NCBI RefSeq assembly: GCF_963511525.1
Contig: NZ_CAUPIY010000017.1
Location: 1 to 29,061 of the forward strand
DNA from: Mobiluncus sp963511525
GTDB lineage: Bacteria; Actinomycetota; Actinomycetes; Actinomycetales; Actinomycetaceae
Reading direction: 5' to 3'
DNA: 29,061 nucleotides
The notes beneath the pieces are model-generated. The model was not told where the DNA came from. It was given only the letters and a program-made list of their open reading frames with translations, and made no database searches. This document shows, one piece after another, positions 1-6,609 of this stretch. The stretch's first letter is position 1. Each line of letters starts with the position of its first letter. The translations under genes and the position numbers were made by a program.

Positions 1-1
1 C

Positions 2-61
2 CCAGGTGGGAACTACGGTGGACCCGATGACATCAACCAGCACAGCTACAAGAAATTGTAA
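2..61 (+). CDS. C-terminal end of a gene entering from the left edge (partial)
   Basis: One plus-strand frame is open from the window edge to a TAA at 59-61 and reads PGGNYGGPDDINQHSYKKL. It is followed at once by a small hairpin and then a strong terminator, as expected at the end of a gene. Only 19 residues are visible, too few to name a family. The Gly/Asn/Tyr-rich composition would suit the tail of a secreted or surface protein, but that is a guess. Another frame cannot be excluded. Confidence 0.4.
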   Translation, partial: PGGNYGGPDDINQHSYKKL

Positions 62-64
62 ATG

Positions 65-80
65 TAGAGCGATAGCTCTA
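65..80 (+). other. Small hairpin just after the left-edge stop codon
   Basis: TAGAGC (65-70) and GCTCTA (75-80) form a perfect 6-bp stem with the tetraloop GATA, 4 bases after the TAA of the left-edge gene. No real T-run follows, so it is more likely a 3'-end stabilising hairpin than a terminator. The stronger hairpin at 136-166 probably does the terminating. Confidence 0.35.
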
Positions 81-135
81 TTGCCTTTCGGGACTACGTT
101 CAATCAACGTATTCCGGCATTCTGTAGATGATGTG

Positions 136-175
136 TTCGCGGGGAAGCGAGGAGCTTCCCCGCGAATCATTTTTA
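136..175 (+). terminator. Rho-independent terminator of the left-edge gene
   Basis: TTCGCGGGGAAGC (136-148) pairs perfectly with GCTTCCCCGCGAA (154-166), a 13-bp G+C-rich stem with the 5-nt loop GAGGA. The plus strand continues TCATTTTTAC, giving a five-T tract. It isolates the left-edge gene from the esterase. On the minus strand the stem is not followed by a T-run, so it looks unidirectional. Confidence 0.8.
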
Positions 176-385
176 CAGCCAGACCTCATCATGGCGGGAG
201 CGGCTAGGCCTCAAAGCAGCTGACCGGTCACCGGAGACAATCGCGGGCAAATACGCCCCCGTAAACGCCTTAAATCGGGGAATTTCAAAATGTTTTGCGC
301 CGCGATGTCCGGGATGTTCCTCGAGAATCAAGCCGGGGGCATAATGGTTTTGGTCAGCCGTATTTTTGGCGAGCATGGGAGGACG
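176..385. other. Non-coding stretch upstream of the esterase
   Basis: About 210 bases lie between the terminator and the chosen esterase start. In-frame ATGs at 290 and 344 would extend the esterase N-terminus, but the added residues do not resemble the family. The only promoter-like element seen is CATAAT at 340-345, without a good -35 box at 16-18 nt. No riboswitch or RNA gene was recognised. Confidence 0.4.
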
Positions 386-1351
386 ATGCTAACCGACATG
401 GAGAAAAACGCACTCGAGACGTTTAGGCCACAGGTCCAGATGCCCGCAGATTTCGTGAGTTTCTGGAGTAACACGCTACAGGAATCGCGCCAGATTCCAG
501 CACTTGCTCAAATGCAGCGGGTCGATAGCCCGATAGAAACCCTCGAGTTCTACGATGTGACTTTCCCTGGATTTGCCGGTGAAAGCATCAAAGGCTGGCT
601 GGCGGGGGTACCTGGATTTACGAAACGCGAGAACCAACCCCTTATCGTGGAATACCTCGGCTACGGGGTGGGACGCGGGGTCCCCGGAGAACGCATGTTT
701 TGGCCTTCTGCCGGTTACGTGCATCTGATTATGGATAGCCGCGGTCAAGGCGGAGACTGCGGCACCGGGGGAGCCACCCCAGACCCGCACCCCGCTCCTC
801 CACACGCCTTCGGATTCTTTACCCTGGGCGTCGAAAACCGCGAAACTTATTACTTTCGCCGTCTCATTACTGACGCTTACCGAGCCATTGACGCTGCCTT
901 GACGCTAAACTTCATCGACCCGCGGCGAGTTTTTGTGGCTGGAGCGTCCCAAGGCGGAACCTTGGCGGCCTGTGTCGGAGCGCGGCACGAGGGCGTGAGG
1001 GCGGTACTGTCGGATTTGGCTTTGGGCAACGTGATGTATGGGGTTGGTCACAATGACCATATGCCATACCGGGAGGTGCAGCGTTATCTGCGAGCCTACC
1101 CGGACCGATACGACCAGGTCGAAACCACCCTGTCGTATTTTGATGCCGTCAATTTTGCGCGCCATGCCACGCGCCCGGCCTATTTCTCAGTGTCACTTAG
1201 CGATGAGTACGTGCCACCCGCCTGCACCTACTCAATTTTCAACGAGTGGAGCGGGGATAAAAGCATGGAAGTGTATCCCTTTAACGAACACGACGACCCC
1301 AACCTGCACCACCTGTTAAAGCAACACGCCTGGCTGGAGCAGTTTCACTAG
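386..1351 (+). CDS. Acetyl xylan esterase / cephalosporin-C deacetylase family (AXE1) alpha/beta hydrolase
   Basis: This is an alpha/beta-hydrolase of the AXE1 carbohydrate-esterase group (CE7-like), which removes acetyl groups from xylo-oligosaccharides and other small acetylated compounds, usually in the cytoplasm. From the ATG at 386 it has 321 residues, the usual length. The nucleophile elbow GASQGG gives Ser188, DEYVPP gives the acid Asp273, and FNEHDD gives His302, so the triad is complete. The N-terminal FRPQVQMPADFVSFW matches the family opening. GGGAGGA lies just before the start with short spacing, so the ATG at 398 is also possible; the longer frame from 290 adds atypical sequence. 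No signal peptide is visible. The gene is monocistronic, behind a terminator, and its last four bases overlap the convergent gene downstream. The true substrate is unknown. Confidence 0.88.
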   Translation: MLTDMEKNALETFRPQVQMPADFVSFWSNTLQESRQIPALAQMQRVDSPIETLEFYDVTFPGFAGESIKGWLAGVPGFTKRENQPLIVEYLGYGVGRGVPGERMFWPSAGYVHLIMDSRGQGGDCGTGGATPDPHPAPPHAFGFFTLGVENRETYYFRRLITDAYRAIDAALTLNFIDPRRVFVAGASQGGTLAACVGARHEGVRAVLSDLALGNVMYGVGHNDHMPYREVQRYLRAYPDRYDQVETTLSYFDAVNFARHATRPAYFSVSLSDEYVPPACTYSIFNEWSGDKSMEVYPFNEHDDPNLHHLLKQHAWLEQFH

Positions 1352-2058
1352 TTTTCGATGGTGTCCCAGTCCGGGGCATGCGCTGAAAGTGGCGGCCTCC
1401 AATCGGGCGCCGATTGCGGGCCTGCCAGCAGGGCAATCTGGGCATTGACGCCCTTGACTGTGTCCAAGGCGAGTTTGCGCCCCGAGAAAAACCCGATAGC
1501 GCCGCCGATACCCAGGGGGATAAAACGCCCTACAACGTGTCCCGAAAGTTTTTTAGAAATCTTTTTCCCGGCAAACTGCGCTAAGGCCTTATTGACCGAG
1601 CTCAAGGTCGCGGACGCGTTATCGGCAACTTGCGCACGCGCCCAGTTCCAGATACCGAATCCGGCCTGGTCATAGACCAACTTGCTGGCCTCATCCCCAA
1701 GTATCGCCGAGAGAACCAAAGTCTTGCGGGCTTCCAAGTTTTGGGTGGGAATGCCCGAAAGCCGCGCCATCGTCAACACGTAAAGCGCCGTGTTGGCGGC
1801 AAATACGCTCAGCTCCACCCCGGTTAAAGCGGCCCCAATAGCCAGCCCGGAGCCGGGAACCGCGGCTCCCGCTCCCACTCCTGCGGAAGCGGTTTGGGAT
1901 ACCCGCACGTAGCGCCGTGTCACCAGGTTCATCAGCGCGAGCGTGGAAATGCCCGGGTGTTTATCCAGTAACCGAGCAATCGTCCACTCAATATGCCGTT
2001 CCGGTAGGGCCAATACGGCATCCAGCAGGGCATCGGTGTCTTGGGGTAGTTTCTGCAT
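1348..2058 (-). CDS. EcsC-like family protein
   Basis: This 236-residue protein resembles the EcsC family (named after Bacillus EcsC), whose biochemical role is unclear. An N-terminal helical part (about 1-55) precedes a Gly/Ala-rich hydrophobic stretch (about 58-100, with GVGAGAAVPGSGLAIG) and a second Gly-rich segment near 180-195 (IPLGIGGAIGFFSGRK). These are typical of EcsC-like proteins and suggest membrane association without clear transmembrane helices. The ATG at 2058 has no Shine-Dalgarno, but a TAGATT box ends exactly 6 nt upstream, so the mRNA is probably leaderless. It lies 60 bp downstream of RNase HI on the same strand and overlaps the convergent esterase by 4 bp at CTAG. The family call is good; no function can be assigned. 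Confidence 0.75.
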   Translation of the reverse strand: MQKLPQDTDALLDAVLALPERHIEWTIARLLDKHPGISTLALMNLVTRRYVRVSQTASAGVGAGAAVPGSGLAIGAALTGVELSVFAANTALYVLTMARLSGIPTQNLEARKTLVLSAILGDEASKLVYDQAGFGIWNWARAQVADNASATLSSVNKALAQFAGKKISKKLSGHVVGRFIPLGIGGAIGFFSGRKLALDTVKGVNAQIALLAGPQSAPDWRPPLSAHAPDWDTIEN

Positions 2059-2064
2059 ATAACC

Positions 2065-2070
2065 AATCTA
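2065..2070 (-). promoter_or_regulatory. Probable -10 box of a leaderless ecsC-like transcript
   Basis: On the minus strand TAGATT is followed by six bases (GGTTAT) and the ATG at 2058. A TANNNT box at this distance places the transcription start at or next to the A of the start codon. No purine-rich ribosome-binding site lies between. A convincing -35 was not found at 16-18 nt. Confidence 0.5.
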
Positions 2071-2118
2071 TCGCGATGAGCACAATTTCTCGCGAGGGGG
2101 CAGTTTGTCGAGGGGCGG

Positions 2119-2703
2119 TTAGAACAAGGTTCCTTGGATACCCGTGCCCCGAGTATCTAGCGGTGTAGCGGATGCAGCGGGGCTGGGAGGAGCCGTGTTC
2201 ACCGCAGGCTGGGGGCGGGTGGATAAGTTGCGCAGCTCGGGGCTTAAACCCGGACCGGTGTGGGGGGAAAGTCCCTGCTGATAGGCGGTGGCAGCTCCAC
2301 GAGCCAGTTGGTCAACTTTCTCGTTCAGGGTGTGTCCGGCGTGGCCTTTCACCCAGCGGAAGTCTACCGTTCGCCCTGCCAGACCCTGATCTAAACGTTT
2401 CATCAGGTCATCGTTCAACACCGCTTTGCCGTCAGCCTTGCGCCAGCCCCGGCGTTTCCATCCCGGCATCCACTTGGTTACCGAGTTGATGACGTATTGA
2501 GAATCACATAGGAAATGAATGGTCAGATTAGGAATGCCAGAGGTTTGCTCCAAAAAATCCACCACTGCCATCAGTTCGCCGCGGTTGTTAGTGGACTTGG
2601 CCCAGCCCCCTGCCGCCCAACAATTTTCGTCAACGTACCATGCCCATCCGGCTGGTCCGGGGTTGCCCAAGGCAGAACCATCCGCCGCCACTGTGATTTC
2701 CAT
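2119..2703 (-). CDS. rnhA: Ribonuclease HI with long Pro/Ser-rich C-terminal tail
   Basis: RNase HI cleaves RNA in RNA-DNA hybrids (R-loops, primer remnants) by a two-metal mechanism. The carboxylates are present: Asp8 (ADGSALGNPGP), Glu43 (NRGEL), Asp67 (CDSQYV) and Asp131 (KVDQLA), with the flexible-loop His121 (VKGHAG). The basic segment GWKRRGWRK is the substrate-binding handle. The start at 2703 is preferred because AGGA lies 8 nt upstream and translation then opens MEITVAADGS; an ATG 9 bases earlier has no ribosome site. The catalytic domain ends near residue 142. A disordered tail of about 50 residues follows and finishes in QGTLF at the extreme C-terminus, which resembles a bacterial sliding-clamp-binding motif. 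It is transcribed towards the ecsC-like gene. Confidence 0.93.
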   Translation of the reverse strand: MEITVAADGSALGNPGPAGWAWYVDENCWAAGGWAKSTNNRGELMAVVDFLEQTSGIPNLTIHFLCDSQYVINSVTKWMPGWKRRGWRKADGKAVLNDDLMKRLDQGLAGRTVDFRWVKGHAGHTLNEKVDQLARGAATAYQQGLSPHTGPGLSPELRNLSTRPQPAVNTAPPSPAASATPLDTRGTGIQGTLF

Positions 2704-2712
2704 GCTCCCCAT

Positions 2713-2846
2713 CCTAAGGGGAAACAGTTTGAAAACGACACTGAGGCTTGCCCGCTGCCGAACAGGCTGAGGATTTTAACTACCCTGGGTACGTGTAGAC
2801 TTAATGGTGAAAACAGAATAGTGGATCGATTGTAAAGGAATAGAAA
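2713..2846. promoter_or_regulatory. Divergent intergenic region between rnhA and the HAD-fusion operon
   Basis: These 134 bases must hold the start of the long plus-strand operon and the rnhA promoter. The best -10 candidate for the plus strand is TAGACT at 2796-2801, the same hexamer seen upstream of sufB. TTAACT at 2776-2781 is only 14 nt away, too close for a normal -35. AAAGGAA at 2835-2840 is the ribosome site for the GTG at 2847. The promoter call is weak. Confidence 0.3.
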
Positions 2847-5339
2847 GTGACAGCTTCAGACAATCCTCGCCCTTGGGAAAACTTGGCAGAGGAACCGAAC
2901 GAAAATTGGCGCGAGCGCAAAGGCGAGTCTCGCGAGAACGAAGAGGCAGGCCGCGAGTCACGCGGCGATAAACGAGATAATGAACGCAAAGGCCGCGGGG
3001 GTTTCAAAGGCGACCGTAAGGGTGGATACAAGTCAGGCGGCAAGTACGGCCGTGATGATCGCGGCGGAAAACGCGGTGGCTACTCGGGGCGCCCTCGTCG
3101 CGATAATGACCGCGACGACCGGGGGGGACGCGCCGGTCGCGATGACTGGCGGCGTGATGATCGCGGCGGCAAACGTAACTTTGAACGAGGTGGGGAGCGA
3201 CGCGACTCGGGTCGTTCGGGCTTCCGTTCCTCTGGCTCACAACGATCCCGCTACGATGATCGGGGGTACAACCGCAGTCATGCCGGATCGGATAAACGCG
3301 GTCACGGCACTACGGGACGCTCTCGATACCTGGAGATCCCGGCCTCGATTACTTGGGATATGTTGGATAAAGAGGCTTGGTCCCGGCTCAGTCCGCTACC
3401 GAAAGAAACCGCGGAAAACGTGGCTCGGCACTTGGTCATGTCCGCGGAGCTTTTCGACACGCAGCCCGAACTCGCTTATGAATATGCCCGGGCGGCCCTG
3501 AAAATGGCTTGGCGTATCGACGTGGTTCGCGAAGCTGTTGCTTTGACCGCCTATGCCTGTGGCAAGTACAGCGAAGCGCTGCGCGAAGTGAAAACTGCCC
3601 GGCGGATGAGCGGTGTCGAAGTGTTGAAATCGGTGGAAGCGGATTCGGAACGCGGTCTGGGACGTCCCGAAAAAGCGTTGGAAATCATTAAAGCTGTCAA
3701 GCCAGGAGACCTGGACCGAACGGAACATTTTGAACTCGCTCTGGTGGAGTCCTCCGCACGGGCAGATTTGGGTGAATATGAGACCGGACTGGCTGTTATT
3801 GAAGCGGCCTTGGCCCAGGTGGATCCCGAGTCCGAGAGGTTCGAATATGGGCGACTGCTCAGTGTGAAGGCTGACCGGCTGCGTGAACTGGGCCGGGATG
3901 AGGAAGCTGATGCCGCGCAGGCACTCATTCCGCGAGAGCCGGAGGATGTCGAAATCCTGGATATTCAAGAAGCTGAAGAAGCCGAACAACGGGCTAACCC
4001 GACTACCCTGCAAGGGGCGAACGTGCCGCTGGCTCAGCTGTACCCGCTGCTGCTTACCGATTTGGATGGGGTGACCTGGAACGGGTCTCAGCCGGTAGAC
4101 GGGGTGGGGCAAAGTATTTCTGCAGGGCGCGAATTGGGCGGAAAGTTCGTGTTCCTGACCAATAATGCGGCGCGCGTGCCGCAGGACGTGGTGGCGAAAT
4201 TGGCTGCTGCCGGGGTAGAGGCCAGTCCTGATGACATCGTGACCTCGGCTCAAGATGGGGCTGCGAAGCTCAGCGAACTGCTGGAACCGGGGGCGAAAGT
4301 GCTGTGCGTGGGCGGCGAGGGCGTGCCGCAAGCTGTACAGGCGGCGGGCTTTGAAGTCGTGTCCACGGCGGATCAGGAGCCTGCCGGGGTCTTGCAGGGA
4401 CTCGGTTTTGAGGTGGGCTGGGCTGAGCTGTCCGAGGCCTGCTACGCCATCGCGAATGGTGCCAAGTGGGTGGCCACGAACATGGATTATGCCCTGCCGA
4501 CCGAAAAAGGCCGCGGTATCGGCAACGGTTCTCTGGTGGAAGCGGTGCGTCGGGCCACCAAGAGCGAACCGATAGTGTGCGGTAAACCGGAAACCTCCAT
4601 CTACGATTTAGCGATTAACCGCTGTCAGGACTACCTGATGAACAATGAGGAAATCGCCGCGGAAGTTAAAGCCAACGAAGAAGCCGCTGCTGCTGCGCGA
4701 GAGCAAGCCAGGCAGGCTCGTGAAGCGAAAGCGGATCCGGATAGCGAACCCGTAGTTCTCAGCGAAGCGGACCTGGCGAAAGAAAAAGAATTCGACCGGG
4801 TGAAAGCGGCAGAACGCAAACACCGGATTTTGAAGCGACACGCGCTGGCCATCGGTGATCAGCTGGCTACAGATATCGTCGGGGCAAACAACGCCCAAGT
4901 GGCGTCTTGCGTGGTACTGACCGGACTCACGCAGCCTCGCGACCTAGTGATGGCTCCGCCAGCCCAAAGGCCCACTTTTGTGGGGTTGGATTTGACCGAC
5001 CTGACAGTACCGATTGAACGCCCGGAACTGCGTAATCGCGGCTGGTGGTACACCGAAAACACGCGGGCTCGCGTGAACGGCCACGATATTGAAGTCCGCG
5101 GCCTGGGGGTGTTGAGCGAGGACGGCACGGTCGTATCCCTAGGGGAGTTTCGCGCTATTCTGGCAGCCGTCTGGTATGCCAGGGAGCAAGGTAATCGGGT
5201 GGATTGCCCCGAGTTTAGCGTGGTTCGTGAAGTCGAACGCGACTATGGCGAGGGGGACGACCTAGACCTCGACGAAGTGGATTCACGCCGTGACGATTCC
5301 GCACCGGCAGTGGAACAGAGGACGGCAGATGATGAATAA
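2847..5339 (+). CDS. RG-rich / TPR-like / HAD-IIA phosphatase fusion protein
   Basis: This is an 830-residue three-part protein. Residues about 20-160 are a low-complexity Arg/Gly/Asp region with repeated DDRGGKR and RGG units, typical of RNA-binding disordered segments. Residues about 165-375 are helical and TPR-like. Residues about 395-720 form a HAD subfamily IIA phosphatase: LLTDLDG with nucleophile Asp405 and Asp407, FLTNN with Thr438, Lys580 in GKPETSIYD, and GDQLATD with Asp671 and Asp676. Known relatives dephosphorylate small phosphates such as glycerol 3-phosphate. About 90 residues separate Lys580 from Asp671, with an Ala/Glu/Arg-rich, probably coiled insertion. The start is GTG with AAAGGAA upstream. 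In M. tuberculosis, as recalled, the TPR-like and HAD parts are separate genes (Rv1691, Rv1692). It opens the operon and overlaps the next ORF. Confidence 0.85.
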   Translation: MTASDNPRPWENLAEEPNENWRERKGESRENEEAGRESRGDKRDNERKGRGGFKGDRKGGYKSGGKYGRDDRGGKRGGYSGRPRRDNDRDDRGGRAGRDDWRRDDRGGKRNFERGGERRDSGRSGFRSSGSQRSRYDDRGYNRSHAGSDKRGHGTTGRSRYLEIPASITWDMLDKEAWSRLSPLPKETAENVARHLVMSAELFDTQPELAYEYARAALKMAWRIDVVREAVALTAYACGKYSEALREVKTARRMSGVEVLKSVEADSERGLGRPEKALEIIKAVKPGDLDRTEHFELALVESSARADLGEYETGLAVIEAALAQVDPESERFEYGRLLSVKADRLRELGRDEEADAAQALIPREPEDVEILDIQEAEEAEQRANPTTLQGANVPLAQLYPLLLTDLDGVTWNGSQPVDGVGQSISAGRELGGKFVFLTNNAARVPQDVVAKLAAAGVEASPDDIVTSAQDGAAKLSELLEPGAKVLCVGGEGVPQAVQAAGFEVVSTADQEPAGVLQGLGFEVGWAELSEACYAIANGAKWVATNMDYALPTEKGRGIGNGSLVEAVRRATKSEPIVCGKPETSIYDLAINRCQDYLMNNEEIAAEVKANEEAAAAAREQARQAREAKADPDSEPVVLSEADLAKEKEFDRVKAAERKHRILKRHALAIGDQLATDIVGANNAQVASCVVLTGLTQPRDLVMAPPAQRPTFVGLDLTDLTVPIERPELRNRGWWYTENTRARVNGHDIEVRGLGVLSEDGTVVSLGEFRAILAAVWYAREQGNRVDCPEFSVVREVERDYGEGDDLDLDEVDSRRDDSAPAVEQRTADDE
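3051..3169 (+). repeat. Coding direct repeats in the RG-rich segment
   Basis: The 17-mer CGTGATGATCGCGGCGG occurs exactly at 3051-3067 and again at 3153-3169, encoding RDDRGG both times, with degenerate copies between them. The copies are in frame, so the region can expand or contract without a frameshift. This explains the low-complexity composition of the fusion protein's N-terminus. Confidence 0.75.
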
Positions 5340-5514
5340 TCAGGTTCCCACTCCTGCCACGTTGAACGCTCAAGACCTGCATGATTACCGGGAAGAAATA
5401 GAAGCCGCCCATGAGGCGCCCTTGGAATCACAGTTGGAACTGCTGCAAAAGGTAGCCGCCGACCTGCAGACCGTCTTAAACGGGGATGAGGCGCAGTCAG
5501 CAAATCATGGTTAA
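5329..5514 (+). CDS. Small acidic helical protein of unknown function upstream of tlyA
   Basis: A 61-residue ORF starts at an ATG inside the last codons of the HAD-fusion gene (11-bp overlap) and ends 8 bp inside tlyA, so all three are probably translationally coupled. AGAGGA at 5317-5322 gives a ribosome site for either ATG (5329 or 5332). The protein is acidic with one predicted amphipathic helix (about residues 15-48: LHDYREEIEA then LELLQKVAAD). I recall a similarly small uncharacterised gene (Rv1693) in the same place in M. tuberculosis. No catalytic motif is visible and the function is unknown. Confidence 0.65.
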   Translation: MMNNQVPTPATLNAQDLHDYREEIEAAHEAPLESQLELLQKVAADLQTVLNGDEAQSANHG

Positions 5515-6355
5515 ACGCGCGAGGTTGGACACGGAGCTGGTGCGTCGCCGCCTGGCGCCCAGCCGTACCCAAGCGGCACAGATGATTACCGCCGGTCAGG
5601 TGCTGGTGGACGGTCAGGAGGCCCTGAAACCCGCCCGACAGGTGGAGTTGAGTTCCGCTATCGTGCTGCGTGACCCTGAAACGGTCCACTACGCGTCTCG
5701 GGGTGCTCACAAATTGTTGGGGGCGCTGGACTACCTGGAACTTTATGGCCCATCAACCCCGGTGATAGAAGGTGCGGTGTGTCTCGACGCGGGTGCCTCC
5801 ACGGGAGGATTTACGGACGTCTTACTGCGCCGCGGTGCCGCCAAAGTGTTTGCGGTCGATGTGGGGTACGGCCAACTGGCGTGGAACTTGCGCAGCGACA
5901 TCAGGGTCGTGAATCTCGAACGAACCAACGTGCGCACGCTGGATTCCGCCCTCATCGACCCGCCCGCAGACCTGGTCGTGGGGGATTTATCCTTTATCTC
6001 ACTCGGTTTGGTTCTGCCGGCGCTGCAACGTGCCGCCAACCCGCAGGCGCAGTACCTGCTGATGGTGAAACCCCAGTTTGAAATCGGCCGTGACAACTTG
6101 GGGCGCGGGGGTGTGGTCAGGAATCCAGACGATCGCGGACAGACTGTTAAGAACGTTGCGCGCCAGGCTCACGAGGCCGGACTGGCGGTGCTGAACGTGG
6201 CTCCTGCCGGGCTGGCCGGTCCCAGCGGTAATGTTGAATACTTCCTTTACCTCACCGCGCAGTCTACGGCCCGGCAACAAAACCTGCCAGACTTGGAGGG
6301 GAAATCGTTGGACACCGCCGTTGGGGAAGCTATTGCCAGAGGGCCTCAGCCATAG
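5507..6355 (+). CDS. tlyA: TlyA family 2'-O-ribose rRNA methyltransferase
   Basis: TlyA methylates the 2'-OH of 16S rRNA C1409 and 23S rRNA C1920 (E. coli numbering) using S-adenosylmethionine; in mycobacteria this creates the capreomycin/viomycin site. An S4 RNA-binding domain occupies residues 1-62, followed by an FtsJ-like Rossmann fold with the SAM loop LDAGASTGGF (93-102). The K-D-K-E tetrad is complete: Lys69 (SRGAHKL), Asp160 (VVGDLSFIS), Lys188 (MVKPQFE) and Glu244 (NVEYF). The start at 5507 gives the family opening MVKRARLDTEL and 282 residues; an upstream ATG at 5486 adds seven residues. It overlaps the preceding small ORF by 8 bp. No oddities in the catalytic core. Confidence 0.95.
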   Translation: MVKRARLDTELVRRRLAPSRTQAAQMITAGQVLVDGQEALKPARQVELSSAIVLRDPETVHYASRGAHKLLGALDYLELYGPSTPVIEGAVCLDAGASTGGFTDVLLRRGAAKVFAVDVGYGQLAWNLRSDIRVVNLERTNVRTLDSALIDPPADLVVGDLSFISLGLVLPALQRAANPQAQYLLMVKPQFEIGRDNLGRGGVVRNPDDRGQTVKNVARQAHEAGLAVLNVAPAGLAGPSGNVEYFLYLTAQSTARQQNLPDLEGKSLDTAVGEAIARGPQP

Positions 6356-6414
6356 ACGTCTGGGTCCTAATGTCCTGGTGGTGTGAGAAAATTAAGTAAA
6401 CAGAAGGGAAAGTT

Positions 6415-6609
6415 ATGGAACAGGAAGTTCGGGGCAAGCCGGGTGGCGAGTCGCCGGAGCAGCCGCAAAACTGGGATGACACGTGTCAGGACATGGGGGG
6501 ATACGCGGATTGCTGCGGGGCCAGCGAGGCCGCGCCCACTTGTGAATACCAACCTCCCAGCCCGCAGTTGGTCCAGAAATATGCACGAAAGGCCCAGTCC
6601 GGTGAATAA
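6415..6609 (+). CDS. Small cysteine-rich protein of unknown function upstream of nadK
   Basis: A 64-residue ORF starts at ATG 6415 with a good ribosome site (GAAGGGA at 6403-6409, spacing 5) and ends in a TAA overlapping the likely nadK start by 8 bp. That coupling supports translation. Its four cysteines have symmetric spacing, C24-x8-C33-C34-x8-C43, in an otherwise polar, Pro/Gln/Gly-rich chain, suggesting metal or disulfide chemistry. No signal peptide or membrane segment is seen. I do not recognise the family. It could be only a translated leader for nadK. Confidence 0.6.
   Translation: MEQEVRGKPGGESPEQPQNWDDTCQDMGGYADCCGASEAAPTCEYQPPSPQLVQKYARKAQSGE

Noticed and set aside
173..376. 67-codon minus-strand reading frame overlapping the esterase leader
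   Set aside because: Its end abuts the terminator stem of the opposite strand, its start lies inside the esterase leader, it has no ribosome site and its composition is not protein-like.
290..385. Longer N-terminus for the esterase from ATG 290 or 344
   Set aside because: No ribosome site precedes either ATG and the added residues are not family-like; family similarity begins near residue 9 of the chosen start.
3396..4331. 311-codon minus-strand frame inside the HAD-fusion gene
   Set aside because: It is antisense to conserved TPR and HAD sequence, has no family motifs and follows from codon bias of the sense gene.
6383..6601. N-terminal extension of NadK by up to 73 residues
   Set aside because: The extra residues are basic and unlike NadK; they overlap a better-supported small ORF, and GTG 6602 has a ribosome site.
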